Positions 35,201-42,734 of a DNA stretch of 64,000 bases are shown in pieces. The stretch is taken from assembly GCA_963660485.1 (NCBI GenBank), contig CAVKYH010000003.1, positions 62,001 through 126,000 of the forward strand, written 5' to 3'. Below the pieces are notes generated by a model that saw only the letters and a list, made by a program, of their open reading frames with translations, was not told where the DNA came from and did not search any database. This DNA is from UBA6398 sp963660485 (GTDB lineage: Bacteria; Bacteroidota; Bacteroidia; Bacteroidales; Bacteroidaceae). Each line of letters opens with the position of its first letter. The first letter of the stretch is position 1. The translations under genes and the position numbers were made by a program.

Positions 35201-35643
35201 TAGATAGGTTTGAAAGCCGCAGCAAGCATTTTAACGTCTTGCGAACTCTCGCCCTTGATGGCGCGCTGCAATCCATTGTATCCACTGACCTCAAAGTAAA
35301 GGGCTGTTACAAACTTGGGGACAGAGATTGTATAGGAACCATCTTCCTCGGTCATCGCAGTGTAGAGCTTGTTATTTAGAGCCTGCACTCGCACACCGCC
35401 AAGACCTTCGCCCGTGGCAGCATCGACAACCTTACCACTTACGCTTTTCATTTCATAGGTGGGAAGATCTATCTTTTTGGGTTTCTTTTTTACAGCGACA
35501 GAATCTTCTATTTCAACAGCCTCATCGCCTTCTGCGTCAACGTCGTCTTGAGCCATCAGGACATTAGTTCCTGATAACATGAAAAGACATACGGAGGCAC
35601 GTAGAGCCCAATGCGTTAATTGATTTTTTCTATTATCTTTCAT
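32215..35643 (-). CDS. SusC/RagA-family TonB-dependent transporter (cassette 2)
   Basis: This 1142-residue outer-membrane protein has a signal peptide ending VLMAQ. An unusual acidic then Lys-rich linker (about 33-60) precedes a carboxypeptidase-regulatory-like domain (about 67-140, VSGKVVDAATGEGLGGV). The plug follows, with AQPLIVVDGVIWD and IKVLKNGTALYGAKGSNGVIEI, then a 22-strand-type barrel ending GVTFNL. The plug entry is less canonical than in SusC1. It imports the ligand captured by its SusD partner using TonB energy. It lies 31 bases after FAS1 protein 2 and 12 bases before SusD2. Confidence 0.95.
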   Translation of the reverse strand: MKDNRKNQLTHWALRASVCLFMLSGTNVLMAQDDVDAEGDEAVEIEDSVAVKKKPKKIDLPTYEMKSVSGKVVDAATGEGLGGVRVQALNNKLYTAMTEEDGSYTISVPKFVTALYFEVSGYNGLQRAIKGESSQDVKMLAAAFKPIYKDGTSVFSVAEATPTTTTAITAESEIENRLNGSVRTISRGGVPAQGAAMFIQGINSLKANAQPLIVVDGVIWDMQYDRTTLHQGFVNDVLNMLDVDDIADIKVLKNGTALYGAKGSNGVIEITTNRGHSQATRINARIYGGFETTPNYVDVMNAGQYRSYLSELIGTYKDSEDNSSNFHVGFLNEDPSYVYYPLYHNNTDWSKKLYRTAFTQNYKVGVQGGDNVAMYNLSLGYTKSDATARMTNFDRLNLRFNTDVSITDQLSTSFDLAYSRSTYNMRDNGWAESYSNDNIASPNVLGLIQSPFLSPYSYVVTWDAENLVNKVAMDKRVYSGKYYTASPNPFLYAQNYDSYALANPYWILRNGKGSDKNYLEQTQFMINVTPKYVVNKNLTISDRFSYILNRTSEKYYLPYSGTPNRFIEGLGTVNSSIKSQYGKETTVFNDFRVEWKKQMAAHFLNAMVGMRLANYTYSNTYIKGYNNSNDKLPNLSYSLSYLNYGGANDTWTNLAYYLDANYNYRNRYFLNAIATMESSSRFGKEADAGLKLFGVRWGVFPSLQAGWLISSEDWFNADWVNSLKLTAGYEMTGNDDIDYYATRTYFQNVKFLNTATALQLANIANPKIQWETNHRFNVGLQTNLFNNRVSLGAEVYLSKTTNLLVRKEVSYLTGLANMWTNEGALRNNGVEVSLSGIIVNTKDWKWQAGFTMGHYSNKITDLPSSNKIKLYNIDETGMESTLYKTINGFTSSVYGKNNVLTANGYAAGVFYGYKTKGVFSTDAEAASAGKFGYLKYPTGVVGDASRDFKAGDVHFVDVNGDGWISEADMVKIGDPNPDIYGNIFTSLNWKRFTLDINFKYSVGNDIYDYQRSQLEQGSTVWNQSTALVNRWRYSGQKTDIPRAMSTTNTAEWVNNERFSDRWIDDGSYLKLKKVRLTYQVPLSLSWLQGLTVFGECNNIFTITKYKGSDPEVSCGNSVLYQGVDAGYLPQSFGCNFGVTFNL

Positions 35644-35674
35644 TTGTCTTTATTTTTAGCTAACAAGAACTATG

Positions 35675-37456
35675 TTACTTATCTGATTCGTCATCCTTGC
35701 TAACGAAGAGGAAGCAATCGATGTAGAGAGCCGGATCGTATATCTTTTTCTGAGCGGCAGTACGTACAACAGATTTAAGCTTGAGTTTCGGATAGCTTGG
35801 TTCCACACCCATGAAAGCATAAGGGAATTCGAAATCCTTGAAAAGGAGCACGCTGTCGATAACACCGGCACGTGTTTCAAATTCCTTGCTGCCATCTACC
35901 AAATTAACAGCTGCTTGTTCTATATCCTTACCATTATTATCCTGATAGTCATAAACAATGCTTGCTGTAAAGTGGTTGAGTTTTGTATCTTCCGTAGACT
36001 GTGTTTTCTGATCCAGATTAAGAGGAACCATCACAGCATAGATATCATATTTACCCGAGAGGATATTAGGTATCTTAAAGCTGACAGTAGGCTGAGAAGC
36101 CGAACTGGAACCAGGGAAATAGGCAAAACTATTATTGCTCACAAACCCCTTGATAGAATCATTGCGATTAAGATTTGTAAGGTAAACAGTATTTCCATAG
36201 TAGTTACCATTCTTTTCAGCAGAAGCGAAACCATTTACATCTTGATAGTATTGGTATTCTGCCTCAACACGAATTGTGGTGTGCCACGACTTGCTGGGAA
36301 TATAGCCATAGTTGTCTACAGCATAAGCATAACCATTGGAAACTTCGAAAGGTTCTGCTGTTCCAACAATCTTAGAAAGGTTGGGCTGATAGATATTGGG
36401 ATCTGTAAGCGATGTGTAGCCGCCACGAACCAAAGAATCGGCATTATCAATGAAATTCTTAAAGTAAGACAATGATGTCTTCGTAGCATCATAACCAGGC
36501 TGTTTGCCAAGACTGGTAACAATATTGTTAAGAATCACATTCTTAATACGTACGTCAGCCATAGAGTCGGCATTCAACTTATTAAAAAGAATTTTCGTTG
36601 TGTTGTCTTCTACGTACGGATAGCTGCTCTTGTATTTGAAATACTTGCTAACCTTTGCCTTTGCTTCTGTCCAAGCGGTATTGGTTGGGAATACACCCAT
36701 GAGCAAAGAGTCCTCGTTCTGCCAATTACTCAAGCTACCGATCACCTTGTTGCTGATACGGAATACAGAGTCGACATATTGGATTTCACCATTTACAGTA
36801 GCACCAGGAGTACTTGCACTCTGTATGAACATTAGAGTATCATCCTCATGGAAGAAACTGTAGAGAGAATCCAATCCTTCAGTAAATTCTATAGCCTCAT
36901 ACATGTTGGAAGCAAAAGGTGCTATACCTTTCAGAAGATGAAGCGAACCATTTGAAGCCTCATTTACATTCCCGTCAATTGCCACCTTCTTGAAGGTTTT
37001 TTCGAGAAGATTATACTCATTGATTTTTGAGTTGAGCATGGTAACTTTAATAGTATCGCCACCATTAACTCCTGAGAAATTGTAACGCGCTATATGGTTG
37101 CGGACAAATTGTTTTTCAACCTCACGATTTTTCCCTTCGTCAAGCATTGCAAGCCATTTTGCAGCATTATAAGTGCCGTTTTCAGGAGCCCATACCGTGA
37201 AAGTCTGCGAACTTGCGAGAAGTTGCGCATAGGTTAATTTGCCGGTCTTCGAATACTCGTCAACAGTAAATGTGGTGCGTTCCAAGATCTGTCGCAAAGA
37301 ATCCAATTCTGGTTTTGCAACAATCTGCTCCCACAACGACTGCTGAGGTGTCGAAGAATGAATATCAAAATGGTCGTCGGAGCAGGCATTGAAACCAATC
37401 AAAGCCAACGTGCCAAGCAGACCACCTTTGAGCCATTTGCAAGATTTGATGTTCAT
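35675..37456 (-). CDS. FAS1 (fasciclin) domain lipoprotein (cassette 2)
   Basis: This 593-residue predicted lipoprotein has lipobox LIGFNAC. The N-terminal part (about 40-190) looks like a FAS1 module, with QTFTVWAPENGTYNAA, VRNHIARYNF and NGSLHLLKGI. A second FAS1-like module (about 195-390) has LMGVFPTNTAW. The C-terminal 180 residues form a beta-rich region with SGKYDIYAVMVPLNLD, resembling the end of the third FAS1 protein. FAS1 modules mediate adhesion or glycan and protein contact. It starts a second FAS1-SusC-SusD cassette, 78 bases after SusD1, with a hairpin in the gap. Confidence 0.85.
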   Translation of the reverse strand: MNIKSCKWLKGGLLGTLALIGFNACSDDHFDIHSSTPQQSLWEQIVAKPELDSLRQILERTTFTVDEYSKTGKLTYAQLLASSQTFTVWAPENGTYNAAKWLAMLDEGKNREVEKQFVRNHIARYNFSGVNGGDTIKVTMLNSKINEYNLLEKTFKKVAIDGNVNEASNGSLHLLKGIAPFASNMYEAIEFTEGLDSLYSFFHEDDTLMFIQSASTPGATVNGEIQYVDSVFRISNKVIGSLSNWQNEDSLLMGVFPTNTAWTEAKAKVSKYFKYKSSYPYVEDNTTKILFNKLNADSMADVRIKNVILNNIVTSLGKQPGYDATKTSLSYFKNFIDNADSLVRGGYTSLTDPNIYQPNLSKIVGTAEPFEVSNGYAYAVDNYGYIPSKSWHTTIRVEAEYQYYQDVNGFASAEKNGNYYGNTVYLTNLNRNDSIKGFVSNNSFAYFPGSSSASQPTVSFKIPNILSGKYDIYAVMVPLNLDQKTQSTEDTKLNHFTASIVYDYQDNNGKDIEQAAVNLVDGSKEFETRAGVIDSVLLFKDFEFPYAFMGVEPSYPKLKLKSVVRTAAQKKIYDPALYIDCFLFVSKDDESDK

Positions 37457-37488
37457 ATCTAATATATTTTATTTCTTATTTGATCGAT

Positions 37489-37532
37489 AAGCATTGTGGC
37501 GCGCCGCTGACGCTGACGCGCCAATAATGCTT
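37489..37532 (-). promoter_or_regulatory. Stable hairpin between the two FAS1-SusCD cassettes
   Basis: AAGCATT..GGCGCG pairs with CGCGCC..AATGCTT around a 13-base loop, beginning two bases past the SusD1 stop. On the minus strand no T run follows, so it is not an ordinary intrinsic terminator for the operon. It may stabilise the upstream mRNA or attenuate read-through. Confidence 0.6.
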
Positions 37533-37533
37533 T

Positions 37534-39309
37534 TTAATTTCTCGATATGGTTTTTTCTTTCTCCCATGCAGGATTCTGGTGCAAACGAGGATTGACTTTA
37601 ATTTCAGTCTCATACACCGGAGAATAGAGAGAGTTCATCGAAGACAATTTTGCTTTTACCGCATTCGTATTTGTAGCATATTTTGTAAGCAAAAGATTCA
37701 ACATTCCTGTTGTTTTGCCTTCGTATTCTGCCATACGAACAAGGTCAAACCAACGTTTACCTTCACCGAAGAATTCTCTGCGACGCTCACGCATAACCAA
37801 AGAGAACAACTGCGATGGAGTGGAATAGTCGTTGAATTTTAACTTGTCGCTCTCCAATATTGTAGGATTGGAACGATACAAAATCGTAGTAACATTGTTG
37901 AAAGCTGTTTCCAACTGTTCTTCCGTAGGAGCTTCAAGACGAGAAATTGCCTCTGCCTTCATAAGAAGAACATCACTTATACGATACAAAATCCAATTTG
38001 AACTTGCTGCTACAGAACTTGAACTTGAAACAGTAGTACCCTCGGTATTGTCGCTCAGATTCTTGAATTCCGGTGCCATTTGACAATATTTGGCTATCGG
38101 GAACACACGTTGACCTGCCTCCGTATAGATCATATTTTCCCAACGGCGAATGTCAGTCTGACTATAGACACCACTTGTATTATCCAATGCTTTACTTACC
38201 GTTTGAAGGGGAGATGCTGCTTGAAGAAGACCAGAAGTACTTGAAACTGCACGATACAAACCTATAGTGCTGTTTTCTCTATAATTATACAACACGGTAT
38301 TCTTGTTTGAAGAACCATCATATTGGAATTCAAATATACTCTCGCTGCTGTTACCACTTATAAATATATCTCGATAGATTTCATCAGATACGTTTTTGGT
38401 ACTTCCATTAGTTTTCATTCTAATCAAGAAATACGGATTGTCCTGATCTGAAGTAGACTGCTGAGCATACTGCGGATTAGCCTCTTTATAACGAGTGAGA
38501 TACATATCCAACACAGCATCGCACAGAGTGATCACTTTTTGATAGTCTTCCTGAGATTTATTACCATATTTTGCAACCGAATCGGCAGAAGCATTCTTAG
38601 CGGCACGCCACAGATACATATCAGCCAACAGAGTATAGATTGACTCTTTGGTGAAACGTCCCTTATCCTCAGCTGTAGAGTTATAACGTTTCATACCATT
38701 ATCTTTTACTCTATCCACATCATTAATAATAGAATCGAGCACTACTTCTGCTGCTACTTGATTCCCGGCATGAGCCCTTGCTTCGCGATCAGTTCCAATA
38801 GATGAAAAATCGAGAGGAACATCGCGGAAAGAACGTACAAGGTAGAACATATTGAGAGCACGAAGAGCTTTCATTTCTGCCTCAACAGGTTTCCAATCTT
38901 CCGTCGTGAAACTTGCATCACGCTGGATTACCTTAGGACCATACTCAAGAACTTTATTACAGAAGTTTATGTCTGTATAAAAAGAACTCCAATCAAACAA
39001 AGAGTTAGTCTCAAGCAAATTGGCATTCATAAGATCCTTCATATCGTCCCAACTCTCAGACAACAAATCGAAGTTATCAGAACGGCATTCGCCCCATACA
39101 ATAACTTTTTCCATATTGCCAGAGCCCAGGAACTGCTTGTAGCAACCGCGCACAGCACTCTGCAAGTCGCTCTGATCTTCCCAAAATTCCTCTTCTGTGA
39201 TTTGGTTAGAAGGGTGGATTGTCAGAAAGTCATCGCATGATGTCATGCCCAGCATAGCCAAAGAGCATGCAGACAAGAGCAGACCTTTATATATTATATT
39301 CTTTTTCAT
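37534..39309 (-). CDS. SusD/RagB-family outer-membrane lipoprotein (cassette 1)
   Basis: This 591-residue lipoprotein has lipobox LGMTSC followed by DDFLTIHPSNQITEEEFW, a classic SusD N-terminus. Further blocks are EAEMKALRALNMFYLVRSFRDVPL, YRISDVLLMKAEAISRLE and LVMRERRREFFGEGKRWFDLVRMA, the last being the strongest family signature. It is the partner of SusC1, 12 bases downstream of it. It would sit on the barrel at the cell surface and bind the unknown ligand. Confidence 0.96.
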   Translation of the reverse strand: MKKNIIYKGLLLSACSLAMLGMTSCDDFLTIHPSNQITEEEFWEDQSDLQSAVRGCYKQFLGSGNMEKVIVWGECRSDNFDLLSESWDDMKDLMNANLLETNSLFDWSSFYTDINFCNKVLEYGPKVIQRDASFTTEDWKPVEAEMKALRALNMFYLVRSFRDVPLDFSSIGTDREARAHAGNQVAAEVVLDSIINDVDRVKDNGMKRYNSTAEDKGRFTKESIYTLLADMYLWRAAKNASADSVAKYGNKSQEDYQKVITLCDAVLDMYLTRYKEANPQYAQQSTSDQDNPYFLIRMKTNGSTKNVSDEIYRDIFISGNSSESIFEFQYDGSSNKNTVLYNYRENSTIGLYRAVSSTSGLLQAASPLQTVSKALDNTSGVYSQTDIRRWENMIYTEAGQRVFPIAKYCQMAPEFKNLSDNTEGTTVSSSSSVAASSNWILYRISDVLLMKAEAISRLEAPTEEQLETAFNNVTTILYRSNPTILESDKLKFNDYSTPSQLFSLVMRERRREFFGEGKRWFDLVRMAEYEGKTTGMLNLLLTKYATNTNAVKAKLSSMNSLYSPVYETEIKVNPRLHQNPAWEKEKTISRN

Positions 39310-39321
39310 TGCATTTTATTT

Positions 39322-42300
39322 TTAGAATCCAAGGTTGATGCTAAACGTAAACGAACGTGAACGCGGTGTTTGCGAGTCGTCGGTACATGGACTCCAACCA
39401 CTCTGTGAGTGTTCGGGATCTACTCCAGAATATCTTGACCAGAAGATAAGGTTGTTTCCGGAAAGTGCGAGACGCAAAGAGCGAAGTCCATAACGTTTCA
39501 GTTTCTTAGCATCGAAATCATAAGCAAGCTGTACGTATTGGAAACGGATGTAATCGCCCGGCTCCACATAACGATCGCTACAAAGAGCATTGTAGGAAGT
39601 ACCAGCTTCTGCACTCATAGCACGAGGAATCTCGGTGATATCACCATTCTTGCGCCAACGCCAACGAGTAGCTGTGCTTTGGTTACGGTTTGTACGCATA
39701 TCCTCTGCTTTCATACGAGCAAGGTTGACGATCTTGTTTCCATAACGGAAGTTGAAACTGGTCTTCAAAGTCCAACGACCATAATAGAAATCGAAACCGA
39801 AACCACCATTTAACTTAGGATTGGAACTACCAAGGTAAACCATATCAAGTTCATTGATCTGACCATCATGGTTTATATCTTCGTAGATAGCATCACCACC
39901 ACCAAAAGTGTAATTTCTGCCACCATAATTATAGTACATTTGGAGAGGATTACCCTTAGCATCATAGATGATATTACCATTGGCATCGCGAGCAACAGGG
40001 CAAGTTGCATTGTAACTACCGTTAAGACCATATTTCTCAGCATAAGCAGCTGTACGTTCTCCGTAGATAGTATTCTTTGATTGGTCAGCAAAGTAACCGC
40101 AGTGGTCATAATCGAAACGATATACGCCTTTGTAGCGGAAACCATAGATACCACCAAGAGCATTACCAATCTGCACGCGGCTCATCCAAGTCTCGTTGTT
40201 GTAGTTAAAATCGCCATTCAAACTTGAAAGCACACTGGCATCCATCTGGGTGATTTCGTTTACATTCTGCGCGATATTGAATTTACCGACAATCTGGAAC
40301 TTATGAGTAACAGGGATTTTCTTGGTTACGAAGTTGAGTTCCCAACCCTTATTCTCCATCTTACCAACGTTAGCCCATGAAAGAGTACTGAAACCTACAG
40401 AAGAAGGAATGCGTACATTCTGCATCAAAAGGTCGTTTGTATATTTGTGGTAAATGTTCAAGTCAAATTGCAAGAGGTCTTCAAGCAAGTTAAGATTGAA
40501 ACCCATATTCCAAGCAGAAGTTTTCTCCCATTTAAGTTCGGTAAGACGAAGATTCTGCGGAGCAATAGCAGTCTGTCCAATGTAAGAACCTGTACTTGCA
40601 TAAGTGTTATACATAAGTCCTTCCGATGAAGGTTGGTTACCATTTATACCCCAACCCGGACGGAAAGCAAGCATGCTAACATACTTTCTGAACGGTTTCA
40701 TAAATACCTCGTCGCTAATGTTCCAACGACCGGAAACACCAGGGAAGAAACCCCAACGGTTGTCAGCACCGAACTTGGTGCTACCGTCTGCACGAAGAGT
40801 AAAGTCTGCTACATATTTGGATTTGTAGGAATAGTGTACACTACCAAGAACACCTAAACTATGTCCACGACCAATACCCGTGCTTGCGCCACGCAAATAA
40901 GCCTGAACGCTCGGGTCGGTAATACCACTCGTCAAACCGCTGGAAGATATATTCTGGTTGTCGCTTGAACTAGTTGTCATTTCCATACGAGCCATAGCTG
41001 TGAGGAAATGGTCATCTTTCTTGAATTTCGGAGTATAGATCAATGTATGACGTGTTGTAAAAGTCAAACTCTTAGATTCGCCATCACTTGCCAAATCAAT
41101 ACCGCCATCATCGTACCAATGACTACTTGTAAGAACAGCAGGATAATATCCCTTATTGGTATTGGTATAAGCTTTCATGTATACCTCACCTGTATAGTTC
41201 AACTGAGTAGAAGTTTCGTCTTTACCCAAGAACTTATACTCTATCTGGAACTGCGGATCAATCGTGTATGTACTTTCTTTTATCCACGATAGATTTGCTA
41301 TAGCAACAGGGTTACCATTACTAACCATGTCGCGAAGATAGTATGAAGTCTGACCATCGAGTACAGCACCAGCACTTCCTGCAGCAGGGAACATCTTATA
41401 GTATTCGCCAGTATTGTAGTAACTTTGAGTTTCTGTGTCATACTCATAACGATAAACGCTCATATTAGGCATAGCCTGGTATGCTCTATCCAAAATACCC
41501 ACGTAATTCTTCTTATTATTTGTATAAGTAAGAGAGAAGTTAGAGGAGAATTTAATACGGTCGCTCACATAGTAGTCAAGGGCCATACGTGTAGAGAAAC
41601 GATCCAAAGCCTGCTTGATTATGGTACCAGTTTCATGGTCGTAGCTACCGGAAACACGGAACTGTGCTTTTTCACCACCACCAGAGAGCACCACATTGTA
41701 GTTGTGGGTCTGACCAAACTGGGTAACCTCATCACGCCAATCGGTATTCTTGTTGAAGTTTGCGAAATACATAGGACGGTTACGATCGTATGAAATTTCC
41801 ACGATGTCCGAAGCTATATCATTCTGGGAGGGATTGAAGTAAGCCTCCTTAAGCATCATGGTGTATTCATCACCACTGAGCATACTCATACCTTTAGGCT
41901 GCCAAGCTCCCGAAAAACGATACGAGAAGTCAACTCTGGCAGGACCACGATGACCACGGCGAGTCTTGATTTCAATCACACCGTTTGCACCACGAGCACC
42001 CCAAATAGCCGTTGCAGCAGCATCCTTCAATACATTGATGCTCTGGATATCTTCAGGGTTCACAGAAAGCAACTGGGCAAACTGTTCACTGTTATCCATA
42101 TCCTGAAGGTCTATATCAGAAGAGTTGTAGTTTTCAAGAATATTACCATCAACTACGATCAAAGGTTCCTGATTACCTGTGATACTGGTAACACCACGCA
42201 AACGCATCGTGGTACCTGAACCAAGGTTACCGGAATTCATCACGATATCCAAACCTGCAATCTGACCTTGCAGAGCTTGGTCGGCAGTCTCAAAAGAGAG

Positions 42301-42723
42301 ACCTTTCATTTCGTCCATATTAAGAGTCTGCGTAGCCACAGAAACCTCTTTCTTAGGAATAGACAAGCCGTTGGTCTTAACGCGCTGTTTACCGGTTACC
42401 GTTACAGTCTTGAGCTGTGTTTTGCTACGAAGTTCTATACGGAACACCTTTGTTGCACCTATAACCTGACTATACTTAGCGTAACCGATATAAGAAACCT
42501 CAAGTCTGTTCTTGCGATTCTTTACCGGCATGGAGAAGTTACCATTCACATCCGTAGTTGTATTTTCTACAATACGGTTGTTTTGGTCAACCTCGACCAC
42601 ATTCGCCATCATCACCGGACCGTCTGCCTTATTGAAAACGTGTCCAGAAATTCGATCCTGTGCAGCCACCGATGTAAAGCAGAGGCACAGAGCGAATAGC
42701 AATAGATATTTCAATTTATTCAT
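39322..42723 (-). CDS. SusC/RagA-family TonB-dependent transporter (cassette 1)
   Basis: This 1133-residue outer-membrane transporter has a signal peptide ending SVAAQ and a carboxypeptidase-regulatory-like domain at about 23-105 (ISGHVFNKADGPVMMANV). The plug has the canonical MRLRGVTSITGNQEPLIVVD and VNPEDIQSINVLKDAAATAI, and the barrel ends in FSINLGF with a C-terminal Phe. It lacks an N-terminal signalling (STN) domain, so anti-sigma signalling is not indicated. It follows FAS1 protein 1 by 11 bases and precedes SusD1 by 12. Confidence 0.96.
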   Translation of the reverse strand: MNKLKYLLLFALCLCFTSVAAQDRISGHVFNKADGPVMMANVVEVDQNNRIVENTTTDVNGNFSMPVKNRKNRLEVSYIGYAKYSQVIGATKVFRIELRSKTQLKTVTVTGKQRVKTNGLSIPKKEVSVATQTLNMDEMKGLSFETADQALQGQIAGLDIVMNSGNLGSGTTMRLRGVTSITGNQEPLIVVDGNILENYNSSDIDLQDMDNSEQFAQLLSVNPEDIQSINVLKDAAATAIWGARGANGVIEIKTRRGHRGPARVDFSYRFSGAWQPKGMSMLSGDEYTMMLKEAYFNPSQNDIASDIVEISYDRNRPMYFANFNKNTDWRDEVTQFGQTHNYNVVLSGGGEKAQFRVSGSYDHETGTIIKQALDRFSTRMALDYYVSDRIKFSSNFSLTYTNNKKNYVGILDRAYQAMPNMSVYRYEYDTETQSYYNTGEYYKMFPAAGSAGAVLDGQTSYYLRDMVSNGNPVAIANLSWIKESTYTIDPQFQIEYKFLGKDETSTQLNYTGEVYMKAYTNTNKGYYPAVLTSSHWYDDGGIDLASDGESKSLTFTTRHTLIYTPKFKKDDHFLTAMARMEMTTSSSDNQNISSSGLTSGITDPSVQAYLRGASTGIGRGHSLGVLGSVHYSYKSKYVADFTLRADGSTKFGADNRWGFFPGVSGRWNISDEVFMKPFRKYVSMLAFRPGWGINGNQPSSEGLMYNTYASTGSYIGQTAIAPQNLRLTELKWEKTSAWNMGFNLNLLEDLLQFDLNIYHKYTNDLLMQNVRIPSSVGFSTLSWANVGKMENKGWELNFVTKKIPVTHKFQIVGKFNIAQNVNEITQMDASVLSSLNGDFNYNNETWMSRVQIGNALGGIYGFRYKGVYRFDYDHCGYFADQSKNTIYGERTAAYAEKYGLNGSYNATCPVARDANGNIIYDAKGNPLQMYYNYGGRNYTFGGGDAIYEDINHDGQINELDMVYLGSSNPKLNGGFGFDFYYGRWTLKTSFNFRYGNKIVNLARMKAEDMRTNRNQSTATRWRWRKNGDITEIPRAMSAEAGTSYNALCSDRYVEPGDYIRFQYVQLAYDFDAKKLKRYGLRSLRLALSGNNLIFWSRYSGVDPEHSQSGWSPCTDDSQTPRSRSFTFSINLGF

Positions 42724-42734
42724 GGTTGTATTTT

